A DNA stretch of 64,000 nt from Exobacillus caeni (lineage in GTDB: Bacteria > Bacillota > Bacilli > Bacillales > Guptibacillaceae). The stretch lies in NCBI RefSeq assembly GCF_005747095.1, contig NZ_SWLG01000011.1:1-64000 (forward strand), written 5' to 3'. Below are positions 8,370 through 16,920 of this stretch, in pieces (position 1 is the stretch's first letter; every line of letters starts with the position of its first letter). A program made the translations under genes and the position numbers. Under the pieces are notes generated by a model. It was given only the letters and a program-made list of their open reading frames with translations. It was not told the origin of the DNA and ran no database searches.

Positions 8370-8431
8370 TTTACAATAAATTTACTTATCCTTAATAAAC
8401 CCTTTACAAAGTTTGAAATCCTGTACATAAT
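8370..8431 (+). promoter_or_regulatory. Four phased PhoP-type repeats and promoter before the Na+/Pi cotransporter
   Basis: TTTACA (8370), TTTACT (8381), TTAATA (8392) and TTTACA (8403) start exactly 11 bp apart. This is the arrangement of direct TT(A/T/C)A(C/T)A repeats bound by phosphorylated PhoP in B. subtilis. The last repeat can also act as a -35 element, with CATAAT at 8426-8431 after 17 bp. The phosphate-transport gene downstream supports the reading. Confidence 0.72.
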
Positions 8432-8492
8432 AATCAGGGGACTTTGTTGAGAAATGTCGATTCACAAACAAATGATGCAAGGGGTTGGAAAA

Positions 8493-10124
8493 ATGGAACT
8501 TAACGTCCAGGAGATGATATTTCAGTTTTTAGGTGGACTAGGTATTTTCCTATTCGGACTGAAATATATGGGGGATGGACTGCAAAAGTCAGCCGGCGAT
8601 CGTTTAAGAGACATTCTGGATAAATTTACGACAAACCCGCTTATGGGTGTAATTGCAGGTATCATTGTCACTATATTAATCCAGAGTAGCTCAGGTACCA
8701 CTGTACTTACTGTAGGTCTTGTAAATGCTGGATTCATGACATTGAAACAGGCGATTGGTGTTGTGATGGGTGCCAATATTGGTACCACCGTTACCGCTTT
8801 TATAATCGGATTTCCAATTAAAGACTATGCTTTGCCGATTATAGCTTTAGGTTCAATTTTAATTTTCTTCTTTAAAAACAAAAAGGTTACTTATGCTGGA
8901 CAGATTGTCTTCGGTTTTGGTGCACTTTTCTTCGGGCTTGAATTGATGAGTGCCGGAATGAAACCGTTACGGTCCTTGGAAGCATTCCATGAATTAACGT
9001 TAAGCATGAGCCAAAACCCTATTCTCGGTGTTGTAATCGGTACAGTATTTACGGTTATTGTCCAGAGCTCCAGTGCTACAATCGGAGTGCTCCAGGGTCT
9101 GTTTTCACAGGGGGCCATGGATTTGAGTGCTGCTCTGCCAGTATTGTTTGGAGACAACATAGGAACAACGATTACTGCGGTACTTGCATCGATCGGTGCA
9201 TCTGTTGCAGCTAAAAGAACTGCACTGACACACGTTATCTTTAACCTGATCGGTACAGCGATCTTTTTAATATTCTTATTCTTGTATACGCCTTTTATTT
9301 ATTTCTTAAGGGACGCGTTGGATTTAAATCCGGAAATGACGATTGCGTTTGCACATGGTATCTTTAATGTTACAAACACAGTAATTCAGTTTCCGTTCAT
9401 TGCTTTATTAGCAGTGATCGTTACTAAAATTATTCCCGGCGAAGATAATGCTATTGAATATAAACCTAAACATCTAGATCCGATTTTTATTGAACGATCT
9501 CCTTCTGTTGCACTGGGTCAGGCTAAAGAAGAAGTGATCCGTATGAGTGAATATGCACAAAAAGGATTAAAAGAAGCACTATCGTATTTAAATAACAAGC
9601 AACAAAAGCATGCAGACCTTGTTGCCCAATATGAAGAAGCGATTAATAATCTTGATAACAAGATTACTGATTACCTGATTCAGGTTTCTGCAACTTCTAT
9701 GTCCAGTGAAGATTCTGAGCGACATGGAATGTTGATGGATTCAGTACGCGATATCGAACGTATCGGAGACCACATGGAAAATATTGTGGAACTCGTTGAC
9801 TATCAAATCAGCAACAAAGTGAAAATGACTGACCTTGCGATGAATGATCTAGCAGAGATGTTTAAGCTGACTTTATCTACCTTAAACGAAGCGGTAGACG
9901 CTCTAGACAAGTGGGACATCAAAAAAGCAAGACAGGTTGTTACCCTGGAAGACAAAATAGATAAGATGGAAAGAACTTTAAGAAAAAAGCACATCTTACG
10001 ACTGAACGAAGGACAATGTTCTGGAAGTGCAGGAATCGTGTTTGTTGATATTATCAGTAATTTGGAGAGAATAGGGGACCATGCTGTTAATATTGCAGAG
10101 GCGGTTATCGGCGAAGATGAATAA
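8493..10124 (+). CDS. Na+/phosphate cotransporter family protein (NptA/YjbB type, YqeW-like)
   Basis: The product is about 543 residues. Two inverted PNaS repeats carry the signatures IQSSSGTTVL (about 62) and VQSSSATIGV (about 190), each followed by GANIGTTVTA or GDNIGTTITA. The final 200 residues are a cytoplasmic PhoU-like helical domain (RDIERIGDHMENI; NLERIGDHAVNI). It would move phosphate with sodium. The ATG at 8493 follows GGGGTTGG and is preferred to the one at 8454, which lacks a clear ribosome binding site. Four PhoP-type repeats upstream suggest phosphate-starvation control, in parallel with the pst operon 8 kb away. The direction of transport (import or export) is uncertain for this family. 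Confidence 0.87.
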   Translation: MELNVQEMIFQFLGGLGIFLFGLKYMGDGLQKSAGDRLRDILDKFTTNPLMGVIAGIIVTILIQSSSGTTVLTVGLVNAGFMTLKQAIGVVMGANIGTTVTAFIIGFPIKDYALPIIALGSILIFFFKNKKVTYAGQIVFGFGALFFGLELMSAGMKPLRSLEAFHELTLSMSQNPILGVVIGTVFTVIVQSSSATIGVLQGLFSQGAMDLSAALPVLFGDNIGTTITAVLASIGASVAAKRTALTHVIFNLIGTAIFLIFLFLYTPFIYFLRDALDLNPEMTIAFAHGIFNVTNTVIQFPFIALLAVIVTKIIPGEDNAIEYKPKHLDPIFIERSPSVALGQAKEEVIRMSEYAQKGLKEALSYLNNKQQKHADLVAQYEEAINNLDNKITDYLIQVSATSMSSEDSERHGMLMDSVRDIERIGDHMENIVELVDYQISNKVKMTDLAMNDLAEMFKLTLSTLNEAVDALDKWDIKKARQVVTLEDKIDKMERTLRKKHILRLNEGQCSGSAGIVFVDIISNLERIGDHAVNIAEAVIGEDE

Positions 10125-10130
10125 TGAAAC

Positions 10131-10165
10131 AAAAAACAAGCTGCTTGATTGCCAGCTTGTTTTTT
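10131..10165. terminator. Hairpin terminator after the Na+/Pi cotransporter
   Basis: AAAAAACAAGCTG and CAGCTTGTTTTTT form a symmetric stem around CTTGATTGC. Confidence 0.9.
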
Positions 10166-10205
10166 CCTATATAATGTAGAGAAAAAAGAAAAAAGGAGTT
10201 TTTGA

Positions 10206-10688
10206 ATGGGTGTTATATACTGGTCTATAATCTTTCTTTCATTTATCATCGCTTTTGTTGCTTTAGTTTTTCCAATCGTACCTGGAGTCCTGTTTTTAGG
10301 GCTCGGTTTTTTACTGTATGGGTTGTTTTTTACCTTCGACCCGTTAACTCCAATGTTTTGGATTATACAGGTTTTTCTTGTTGTACTATTATTTATTGCT
10401 GATTATGTCAGCAATTTAGTTGGAGTGAAGAAACGGGGAGGAACAAAAGCGGCTGTTTGGGGAAGTACAATAGGCTTACTTACAGGCCCTTTTATCATTC
10501 CATTCGCAGGGATCTTAATCGGACCTTTTCTTGGGGCGGTAATTGCTGAATTGCTTGTGCATAAAAAACCGATTAACGAAGCGCTAAAAGTTGGGGTAGG
10601 TTCCCTCTTTGGGTTTCTCGGAGGTGCTTTCATAAAGGGGCTCTTACAATTTGTAATGATTGGTTATTTTCTATTTGCCGTATTATGA
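10206..10688 (+). CDS. DUF456 membrane protein (YqgC)
   Basis: This 160-residue protein is almost entirely hydrophobic, with four to five membrane helices rich in Gly motifs (GTKAAVWGSTIGLLTGPF, GAVIAELL, GSLFGFLGGAFIKG) typical of DUF456. It occupies the yqgC position next to sodA and starts with ATG after AAAAGGAG. Function is unknown. No obvious terminator follows before the tRNA promoter. Confidence 0.82.
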   Translation: MGVIYWSIIFLSFIIAFVALVFPIVPGVLFLGLGFLLYGLFFTFDPLTPMFWIIQVFLVVLLFIADYVSNLVGVKKRGGTKAAVWGSTIGLLTGPFIIPFAGILIGPFLGAVIAELLVHKKPINEALKVGVGSLFGFLGGAFIKGLLQFVMIGYFLFAVL

Positions 10689-10760
10689 TAGATCTTGATA
10701 GTTCCATATTTTAAATGTAAACTTATGCTTGTCTAAAAAGAAAAACGTTCAAAATCCAAG

Positions 10761-10790
10761 TTGACATATTAAATAATTATATGGTAAATT
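10761..10790 (+). promoter_or_regulatory. Probable SigA promoter of the tRNA cluster
   Basis: A consensus TTGACA -35 is followed 18 bp later by TAAATT. It lies 23 bp before tRNA-Asn, the first gene of the cluster. Confidence 0.55.
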
Positions 10791-10812
10791 AATATCTGTC
10801 GTAAATGATTGA

Positions 10813-10887
10813 TCCACAGTAGCTCAGTGGTAGAGCAATCGGCTGTTAACCGATCGGTCGTAGGTTCGAGTCCTACCTGTGGAGCCA
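10813..10887 (+). tRNA. tRNA-Asn (GTT)
   Basis: It forms a complete cloverleaf with acceptor arms TCCACAG/CTGTGGA and anticodon loop CTGTTAA (anticodon GTT). The T arm is GTAGGTTCGAGTCCTAC and CCA is encoded. It is the first gene of the cluster. Confidence 0.97.
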
Positions 10888-10892
10888 AATAT

Positions 10893-10969
10893 GGCGGTGT
10901 AGCTCAGCTGGCTAGAGCGTACGGTTCATACCCGTGAGGTCGGGGGTTCGATCCCCTCCGCCGCTACCA
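10893..10969 (+). tRNA. tRNA-Met (CAT), elongator
   Basis: This is a complete cloverleaf with anticodon loop TTCATAC and encoded CCA. It lacks the initiator hallmarks: the anticodon stem does not have three consecutive G-C pairs and position 1 pairs with 72. The sequence corresponds to the elongator Met tRNA of Bacillus. Confidence 0.95.
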
Positions 10970-10976
10970 TATGCAT

Positions 10977-11053
10977 GGCGGTTGTGGCGAAGTGGTTAAC
11001 GCACCGGATTGTGGTTCCGGCATTCGTGGGTTCGATTCCCATCAGCCGCCCCA
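10977..11053 (+). tRNA. tRNA-His (GTG)
   Basis: The anticodon loop is TTGTGGT. The 5' end has the extra G(-1) characteristic of tRNA-His, pairing with C73 before the encoded CCA. Confidence 0.96.
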
Positions 11054-11124
11054 TAAAAGTACATAATTTCCTGCAAAACATTTATAGCATAGTTATCCCG
11101 TTACATTTAACCTCAATAGCTTTT

Positions 11125-11144
11125 GCTTGTAGAGGAAGGGACAG
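11125..11144 (+). repeat. Conserved tRNA-spacer motif, copy 1
   Basis: GCTTGTAGAGGAAGGGACAG lies upstream of tRNA-Ile2. The same 20-mer recurs at 11448-11467 and 11557-11576 with one or two changes. The preceding bases (AACCTCAATAGC) also resemble those before the third copy (TACCTCAAAGC). Confidence 0.8.
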
Positions 11145-11179
11145 ACAAGTATAATATTAAGAAGCAACTTACTTACATT

Positions 11180-11256
11180 GGACCCTTAGCTCAGTTGGTT
11201 AGAGCTGACGGCTCATAACCGTCCGGTCGTAGGTTCGAGTCCTACAGGGTCCACCA
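11180..11256 (+). tRNA. tRNA-Ile2 (CAT, lysidine-modified)
   Basis: The tRNA starts GGACCCTTAGC with anticodon loop CTCATAA. Its body matches the Bacillus tRNA-Ile2 whose C34 is converted to lysidine by TilS so that it reads AUA. It is not tRNA-Met, because its acceptor and T arms differ from both Met species in the cluster. Confidence 0.88.
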
Positions 11257-11264
11257 TTTAATGC

Positions 11265-11357
11265 GGAGGAATACCCAAGTCCGGCTGAAGGGATCGGTCT
11301 TGAAAACCGACAGGGGCTTAACGGCCCGCGGGGGTTCGAATCCCTCTTCCTCCGCCA
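11265..11357 (+). tRNA. tRNA-Ser (TGA)
   Basis: This is a 93-nt class II tRNA with a long variable arm (GGGGCTTAACGGCCCGCG region), anticodon loop CTTGAAA and encoded CCA. Confidence 0.96.
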
Positions 11358-11370
11358 TATTAATTATCGT

Positions 11371-11447
11371 CGCGGGGTGGAGCATGGAGCGTTACTGCCA
11401 TGGTCAATCAGCGACATGTCCCGACACAGCTTACATCGTCAGAGTAA
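11371..11447 (+). pseudogene. tRNA-fMet-like remnant 1
   Basis: The first 14 bases (CGCGGGGTGGAGCA) are identical to the 5' end of the intact tRNA-fMet at 11591, and the segment has tRNA length (77 nt). The rest no longer resembles the tRNA and cannot form a cloverleaf by eye. It aligns without gaps to remnant 2 at roughly 60% identity, so the two are related. It probably reflects decayed tandem duplication. Confidence 0.6.
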
Positions 11448-11467
11448 ACTTGTAGAGGAAGGGACAG
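11448..11467 (+). repeat. Conserved tRNA-spacer motif, copy 2
   Basis: ACTTGTAGAGGAAGGGACAG begins a 48-bp block (11448-11495) that runs into remnant 2. The block is repeated with one change at 11557-11604. Confidence 0.85.
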
Positions 11468-11481
11468 TCATATTTTATCAT

Positions 11482-11556
11482 CGCGGGGTGGAGCAATGAG
11501 CGATACAACATTGTTTAAACTGCGAATTGTCCTGACGGATCCTACCTCAAAGCATT
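11482..11556 (+). pseudogene. tRNA-fMet-like remnant 2
   Basis: It again begins CGCGGGGTGGAGCA and has near-tRNA length, followed directly by the spacer motif. The later part (GATCCTACCTCAAAGCA) could be a decayed T arm of tRNA-fMet, but this is weak. Remnants 1 and 2 and the true tRNA-fMet start 111 and 109 bp apart. Confidence 0.6.
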
Positions 11557-11576
11557 ACTTGTAGAGGAAAGGACAG
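11557..11576 (+). repeat. Conserved tRNA-spacer motif, copy 3
   Basis: ACTTGTAGAGGAAAGGACAG lies directly upstream of the intact tRNA-fMet and differs from copy 2 by one base. Confidence 0.85.
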
Positions 11577-11590
11577 TCATATTTTATCAT

Positions 11591-11669
<79 letters not shown>

Positions 11670-11677
11670 ACATAAAA

Positions 11678-11753
<76 letters not shown>

Positions 11754-11769
11754 TTATATACTTACTTTT

Positions 11770-11797
11770 AAACCTGCGAATATCTTGCAGGTTTTTT
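11770..11797 (+). terminator. Terminator of the tRNA cluster
   Basis: AACCTGC and GCAGGTT enclose GAATATCTT and are followed by TTTTT. It lies 17 bp after tRNA-Phe. Confidence 0.9.
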
Positions 11798-12004
11798 GTT
11801 TAGTTTTTTTGCTCCGGGGTATATTAACTATGTTTGAATAAATTTATTTGATTTCAGTTTCAATTGTTTGAAAAGTAGTACTAAATTTGCTACTGTTAAA
11901 CATGAACAAACATGGAAATGATTCTATGTTTGCTTAGTCATGTTAGCCGTGGGAGTTCTATACTGCCCGCTATCCATTACATATTATTTAAGGAGGAGAT
12001 TCAG

Positions 12005-12616
12005 ATGGCAAAATTTGAATTACCAGAATTACCTTACGACTACAACGCACTAGAACCACACATTGATGAAGAAACAATGAAAATCCACCATGATAAACAC
12101 CATAACGCTTATGTAACAAAGCTTAACGGTGCTTTAGAAGGCCATGACGATCTTCAAAGCAAAAGTCTTGAAGACCTTCTTGGCAATCTTGATGCAGTAC
12201 CAGAAAACATTCGTACTGCAGTAAGAAATAATGGCGGCGGACATGCTAACCATACTCTTTTCTGGCAAGTTATGAGCCCGAATGGCGGCGGTGAGCCTGG
12301 TGGCGAGCTTGCTGAGGCACTTAACAAAAAGTTTGGCAGCTTTGAAAAGTTTAAAGAAGAATTCTCTGGTGCAGCAGCTAGCCGTTTCGGTTCTGGCTGG
12401 GCATGGTTAGTAGTAAAAGGCGGCGAACTTGAAGTAACTAGCACTCCTAACCAGGATACGCCAGTTATGGAAGGGGTAACACCTATTCTTGGACTAGATG
12501 TTTGGGAGCATGCTTACTACTTGAAATATCAAAACAAGCGTCCAGATTACATTGAATCTTTCTGGAACGTGGTAAATTGGGATGAAGTTTCCAACCGTTA
12601 CCAAAGCGCAAAATAA
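12005..12616 (+). CDS. sodA: Superoxide dismutase (Mn/Fe)
   Basis: This 203-residue cytoplasmic enzyme dismutates superoxide. Predicted metal ligands are His28, His83, Asp165 and His169 (DVWEHAYY), and the fold motifs [12 protein letters not shown] and [10 protein letters not shown] are intact. The start at 12005 follows AAGGAGGAG. A promoter TTGAAA (11868) - 17 bp - TACTGT (11891) fits a leader of about 100 nt. It is monocistronic between the tRNA terminator and its own terminator. Metal preference (Mn or Fe) cannot be settled by sight. Bacillus orthologues use Mn. Confidence 0.96.
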   Translation: MAKFELPELPYDYNALEPHIDEETMKIHHDKHHNAYVTKLNGALEGHDDLQSKSLEDLLGNLDAVPENIRTAVRNNGGGHANHTLFWQVMSPNGGGEPGGELAEALNKKFGSFEKFKEEFSGAAASRFGSGWAWLVVKGGELEVTSTPNQDTPVMEGVTPILGLDVWEHAYYLKYQNKRPDYIESFWNVVNWDEVSNRYQSAK

Positions 12617-12627
12617 TTTAAGATTCA

Positions 12628-12658
12628 AACCCGGTATCCGAAAAGGAGCCGGGTTTTT
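12628..12658. terminator. Terminator of sodA
   Basis: AACCCGG and CCGGGTT flank TATCCGAAAAGGAG, with TTTTTAT after it. Its 3' edge touches the stop of the minus-strand small gene. Confidence 0.8.
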
Positions 12659-12965
12659 ATATGATAATTTCCTTTAATGTAAATTTATTTCTTAGAAATG
12701 CATCAATGACGAAGTCAACGATCAGTTCCCCCTGATTTGTATCGATTGGAGATTCAATTCTTACCTGGCCCTCAAACAATCTGATTTCAATTTGAATCCA
12801 GCCGCTCCTAATGATGAATTCATCGATCAGCTCTTTTCGTCGGTACCATTCTATCGATACCGGAACATCCACGTTTTGGCAACCTGCCTGAATTTCTTCC
12901 ATCATTAAGATTACATCAAAAAAGTTGAACGAATCATAAGCTTTTCTGCCAAAATAAATATACAA
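12657..12965 (-). CDS. Unrecognised 102-residue protein
   Basis: I do not recognise this product. It is a compact, acidic, probably soluble protein with alternating hydrophobic residues suggesting an alpha/beta fold (DVPVSIEWYRRKELIDEF, WIQIEIRLFEGQVRIE). AGGGGAG lies about 10 nt before the ATG. It is divergent from the MFS gene and convergent with sodA, whose terminator adjoins its stop. B. subtilis, as I recall, has no gene between sodA and yqgE. It may be lineage-specific. Confidence 0.6.
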   Translation of the reverse strand: MYIYFGRKAYDSFNFFDVILMMEEIQAGCQNVDVPVSIEWYRRKELIDEFIIRSGWIQIEIRLFEGQVRIESPIDTNQGELIVDFVIDAFLRNKFTLKEIII

Positions 12966-13111
12966 ATGATCGACTCCCCTGTATTTTTCTTTATTATTAA
13001 TATGCTACTTAAGCACGACTTTCCATTCATCTTTTAATAAGTGACAAAAATTTGAATAGCAGCAGCCGATTGAAGCAAACTACGTATGTACATATAAAGG
13101 GGAGTCGTAGA

Positions 13112-14356
13112 ATGCGTTTGCTGAAGAAAATGATTGGTGATGTAGAAGTAACAAAAGACCTTGTTTTATTGCTTGTTATAGGCGGTTTATATTCTTTAAG
13201 CATTGCTTTATCTAATACGTTTGTAAATGTATATCTGTGGAAGCAATCAGGAAAATTTTTTGATATCGGACTATATAATTTAGCCATTGTTATTATGCAG
13301 CCGATCACTTTTATTCTTGCTGGGAGATGGGCTAAAAAGATTGATCGGGTGATTGTTCTCCGGTTCGGGGTTGCTTTTTTAGCTTCCTTTTATCTTACCG
13401 TATTGCTGATGGGAGATAAGGCCAGCACCTTTTTACTTGTCCTGGGAGGGCTCCTTGGAATTGGGTTTGGCTTTTACTGGCTTGCGTTTAATGTGTTAAC
13501 GTTTGAAATTACAGAACCAGATACTCGAGATTTTTTTAATGGGTTCCTCGGCTTATTATCTTCGTTTGCAGGGATGATCGGCCCTATCTTTGCTGGTTGG
13601 GTCATCTCGAGTTTGGAGAAATTCACAGGATACAAAATAATTTTTGGATTCTCTCTTGCACTTTTTTTTGCTGCAGTGATTCTTAGTTTTCGCTTAAAAC
13701 GCCGTTCTGCTAAAGGGAACTATTCTTTTAAACGAATACTGCAAGAACGCAAGCGAAACCGTGATTGGAACAATATCTTAAAAGCTCACTATTTTCAAGG
13801 TATAAGAGAAGGAACATTTGTTTTTGTAATCGTTGTCTGGGTCTTTGTTTCTTCCGGAAGTGAACTTGCGCTTGGAACGTTTGGCCTTGTCCAGTCAGCG
13901 GTTTCGTTTCTCGCATATTATTTTGCCACACGCCTGATTAAGCCGCGTTACCGTAAAAAGTCAATCCTTATCGGAGGGTTAATTTTATACTCTGCGATCT
14001 ATCTGATTGTGTTCGATGTCACATTCCAGAAGTTATTGATTTATGGTGTTGTTGTTTCACTTGCTTATCCTTTACTACTTGTACCATATGTTTCCTTAAC
14101 TTATGATGTGATAGGTAAAGCGTGGAAAGCCGGAGAGATGCGGATCGAATATATTGTAGTCAGGGAATTGGCGTTAAACGCCGGTAGAATCACTTCGATC
14201 CTCCTATTTTTGTTTTCAATTTCCTTCTTTAATGAAGAAAAAAGCATTCCATATCTCTTAATGGTTGTAGGGGCTGGCCATGCTTTTATTTACTTGTTCA
14301 TTCGTACCATTGGAATTAAGGCAAAAAAAGAACAATTAAAAGAGAGTTTGACATAA
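13112..14356 (+). CDS. MFS transporter (YqgE)
   Basis: This 414-residue protein has about twelve membrane helices and resembles a major facilitator superfamily permease. The gene lies between sodA and pbpA, as yqgE does in B. subtilis. The start at 13112 follows AAAGGGGAG, and an upstream in-frame start lacks such a site. A central cytoplasmic loop (SFRLKRRSAKGNYSFKRILQERKRNRDW) divides the two six-helix halves. The substrate is unknown. Confidence 0.85.
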   Translation: MRLLKKMIGDVEVTKDLVLLLVIGGLYSLSIALSNTFVNVYLWKQSGKFFDIGLYNLAIVIMQPITFILAGRWAKKIDRVIVLRFGVAFLASFYLTVLLMGDKASTFLLVLGGLLGIGFGFYWLAFNVLTFEITEPDTRDFFNGFLGLLSSFAGMIGPIFAGWVISSLEKFTGYKIIFGFSLALFFAAVILSFRLKRRSAKGNYSFKRILQERKRNRDWNNILKAHYFQGIREGTFVFVIVVWVFVSSGSELALGTFGLVQSAVSFLAYYFATRLIKPRYRKKSILIGGLILYSAIYLIVFDVTFQKLLIYGVVVSLAYPLLLVPYVSLTYDVIGKAWKAGEMRIEYIVVRELALNAGRITSILLFLFSISFFNEEKSIPYLLMVVGAGHAFIYLFIRTIGIKAKKEQLKESLT

Positions 14357-14416
14357 TAGGAAGGAAGTATCTTTACAAGGTGTGTGACGAAAGGTATAGT
14401 GTATAAGAATAAAAAA

Positions 14417-14467
14417 GAGACAGCCTGGGACACTTGCCCTGGTTGTCTCATTATGCTTTTTTGAGGG
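14417..14467 (+). terminator. Hairpin after yqgE
   Basis: GAGACAGCCTGGG and CCCTGGTTGTCTC form a stem with mismatches. ATTATGC intervenes before the T run, so termination may be partial and allow read-through into pbpA. Confidence 0.6.
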
Positions 14468-14485
14468 AAAGGGAGAAATGTTTTA

Positions 14486-16498
14486 ATGGGAAAAAAGAAG
14501 AAAAAAAGTCATGTCCCATTCCGATTAAATGTTTTGTTTGTTTTTGTTTTCGTTTTATTTTCTGCTCTTATTTTACGATTGGGAGTGATCCAAATCGTAA
14601 AGGGAGAAGAATACGAACGAGTTACTGAACAAACGGAAAATGTTACAGCAAAATCCTCTGCACCAAGGGGGAAAATGTATGATCGTTATGGAAGGGTTGT
14701 TGTGGATAATGAGCCGGTTTTTTCACTAACCTATATTAAAACAAAGGGAAACAATCAAGATGAACGATTGAACATCGCTAACAAATTAGCCGATTTTATT
14801 TCGAAGGATACAAAAGAACTAACAGAAAGAGACCTAAAAGACTATTGGATTTTAACAAGGCAAGAAAAAGCAAAGGCAAAGCTTACAGAAGAAGAATGGA
14901 AAAAGTATGAATCAGGGGAGGCCTACCAGCTGCAACTGGATCGAATCTCAAAGGATGACCTTGAAGAAATTACGGAATCCGAATTAGAAGCTGCAGCCAT
15001 CAAAAGAGCGATGGATTCCGGATATGCGCTTTCTTCCCAGACGATAAAAAAAGGGTTAACGAGAGAAGAGATAGCTGTCATAAGTGAAAATCTTGCTGAG
15101 CTCCCGGGAGTAGATATACAGGCTGATTCAGAACGGAAATATCCGTATAGCGACACGATGAAGACACTTTTTGGAAACCTCGGGCAAATTCCGAAAGAAA
15201 CCATTGATTATTATATTGCCAGGGATTATGACCGGAATGATGAAATAGGAATAAGCTTTCTTGAAGCGGAATATGAAGAGCTTTTAAGAGGAAAAAAAAC
15301 GAAGAGAAAGTATATAACCGATAAAGCGGGAAACCCTATCGGGGACCCCGAGACCATAGAAGGTCAGCGTGGAAATGACCTGGTCCTTTCAGTTGATATA
15401 GAGTTACAGCAGGCTGTTGAGCAAGTATTGGAGGAAGAAATTAAAAAAGCAAGAGCTGAAGGGAATCCTTCATTAGATCGTGCTTATGTGGTAATGATGG
15501 ATCCAAATACTGGGGAAATCCTTTCCATGGCCGGGAAAGAATTGACACAGGATGGATTTGTGAACCGATCATTTGGAGCGATCAATGACGCCTATGAAAT
15601 GGGATCGGCAGTAAAGGGGGCAACTGTTCTTACCGGCTTTCAATATAATGTCATTAATCCTGGAACAGTTTTATTGGATACTCCGCTATATTTTCCAGGT
15701 ACTCCAACGAAAAAATCCTACGTTACAATGGGAAGTATTAATGACTTAACTGCTCTTCAACGATCTTCCAACGTTTATATGTTCCGCATAGCGATGATGC
15801 TTGGAAATCATAACTATGTTCCGCGTCAGGGAGGTTCGTATGATCCAAATGCTTATAACAAAATGAGAGAGTCATTCTCCCAATTTGGATTAGGTATCGA
15901 AACGGGCATTGATTTGCCGGGAGAAGGGACAGGCTATAACGGAGGAGTTCAACGGCTTGGTAATTTGCTTGACCTTGCGATCGGACAATTCGATACGTAT
16001 ACCCCTCTCCAAATGGTGCAATACATTTCAACTATCGCCAATGGCGGATATCGAATCCAACCTCATTTTCTAAAGGAGATAAGAGAACCTACAGAAGGCG
16101 ACCAGTTATCTAAAAATGTGATGTACCAATATGAACCAAAGGTATTAAATCGAATAAAAATGGATAAATCTTACATCGAACGAGTCCAACAGGGACTATG
16201 GATGGTTATGAATACTTCCCGGGGAACAGCCGCGCATTATTTTGAAGGAGCTGAATACAGTCCCGCCGGAAAGACTGGAACAGCGCAAGTTGGGGATAAC
16301 TATAACCTAACGCTGGTAGGATATGCTCCATCAACTGAACCGGAAGTGGCATTTTCTGTAGTAGTTCCCAATATCGATCATGAACATGGCATTAACAAAT
16401 ATATAAGCAGAAGAATTCTTGATAAATATTTTGAACTCAAAGAGTCAGGGAGAAATGTATCCAAGCGTTATATTGGAGTTTCAAATCTAGAAGATTAA
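14486..16498 (+). CDS. pbpA: Class B penicillin-binding protein (transpeptidase, PbpA/PBP2 type)
   Basis: This 670-residue transpeptidase cross-links peptidoglycan at the outer membrane face. It has a basic N-terminus, one membrane anchor (about 13-33), a dimerisation or pedestal region to about 300 and a transpeptidase domain. The active-site motifs are SAVK (374-377, serine nucleophile Ser374), SSN (427-429) and KTGT (596-599). The sequence APRGKMYDRYGRVVVDN after the anchor is typical of PBP2-type elongation enzymes. Its place between yqgE and pstS matches B. subtilis pbpA, a rod-shape transpeptidase. I see no frameshift or lost motif. Confidence 0.94.
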   Translation: MGKKKKKSHVPFRLNVLFVFVFVLFSALILRLGVIQIVKGEEYERVTEQTENVTAKSSAPRGKMYDRYGRVVVDNEPVFSLTYIKTKGNNQDERLNIANKLADFISKDTKELTERDLKDYWILTRQEKAKAKLTEEEWKKYESGEAYQLQLDRISKDDLEEITESELEAAAIKRAMDSGYALSSQTIKKGLTREEIAVISENLAELPGVDIQADSERKYPYSDTMKTLFGNLGQIPKETIDYYIARDYDRNDEIGISFLEAEYEELLRGKKTKRKYITDKAGNPIGDPETIEGQRGNDLVLSVDIELQQAVEQVLEEEIKKARAEGNPSLDRAYVVMMDPNTGEILSMAGKELTQDGFVNRSFGAINDAYEMGSAVKGATVLTGFQYNVINPGTVLLDTPLYFPGTPTKKSYVTMGSINDLTALQRSSNVYMFRIAMMLGNHNYVPRQGGSYDPNAYNKMRESFSQFGLGIETGIDLPGEGTGYNGGVQRLGNLLDLAIGQFDTYTPLQMVQYISTIANGGYRIQPHFLKEIREPTEGDQLSKNVMYQYEPKVLNRIKMDKSYIERVQQGLWMVMNTSRGTAAHYFEGAEYSPAGKTGTAQVGDNYNLTLVGYAPSTEPEVAFSVVVPNIDHEHGINKYISRRILDKYFELKESGRNVSKRYIGVSNLED

Positions 16499-16522
16499 AC
16501 CGCCGTATTTTCGGCGGTTTTT
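16497..16522 (+). terminator. Terminator of pbpA
   Basis: AAACCGCCG and CGGCGGTTT form a perfect stem with loop TATTTT and a T tail. Confidence 0.92.
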
Positions 16523-16606
16523 CTAATGCTTTTCCTTCTGATCTTATGGTTAAAAAGTATTTTGTGGGGAAAAGTAAAAGCAATAAACCATTAAAGGAGA
16601 GATAGG

Positions 16607-16864
16607 ATGACAAATGAAAAAGATAATAACTCCCAAAAAGCAAATATTGAACTGAATCGAAAGTTCAATGAAAATGAGCAAAAGTCATATATGGAGGATA
16701 AAACTTCAACAGAAGCCGCAAACCAGAAAATGGATCAGGCGTTTTATCCAGATGACCAAAAGCAGGAATCTCATAGTCCGGATTTTTTTTACAATCAACA
16801 AACTGCACTTTATAAGACAGAGAACGCAAGGGAAAAAGAAGAAGATTCTTCAGATGACGATTAA
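16607..16864 (+). CDS. Small acidic hydrophilic protein, unknown
   Basis: This 85-residue protein is rich in Asn, Gln, Asp, Glu and Lys. It has no hydrophobic segment and ends in SSDDD, so it may be largely disordered. AAAGGAGAG precedes the ATG at proper spacing, which is the main reason to call it. It lies between pbpA and pstS. I cannot assign a family. Its composition resembles small sporulation or stress proteins, but nothing confirms that. Confidence 0.6.
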   Translation: MTNEKDNNSQKANIELNRKFNENEQKSYMEDKTSTEAANQKMDQAFYPDDQKQESHSPDFFYNQQTALYKTENAREKEEDSSDDD

Positions 16865-16920
16865 AGAACACCAGGTTCTTTTCCCCTAAATTGACCCTTT
16901 TAGACACCTTCCGACTCGCC

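Noticed and set aside
10893-10969. This CAT tRNA as an initiator
   Set aside because: It has neither the C1-A72 mismatch nor the three G-C pairs in the anticodon stem. Those are found in the tRNA at 11591.
11261-11455. A 64-codon frame across tRNA-Ser and the first remnant
   Set aside because: It overlaps a certain tRNA and lacks a ribosome binding site, and the translation has no protein-like features.
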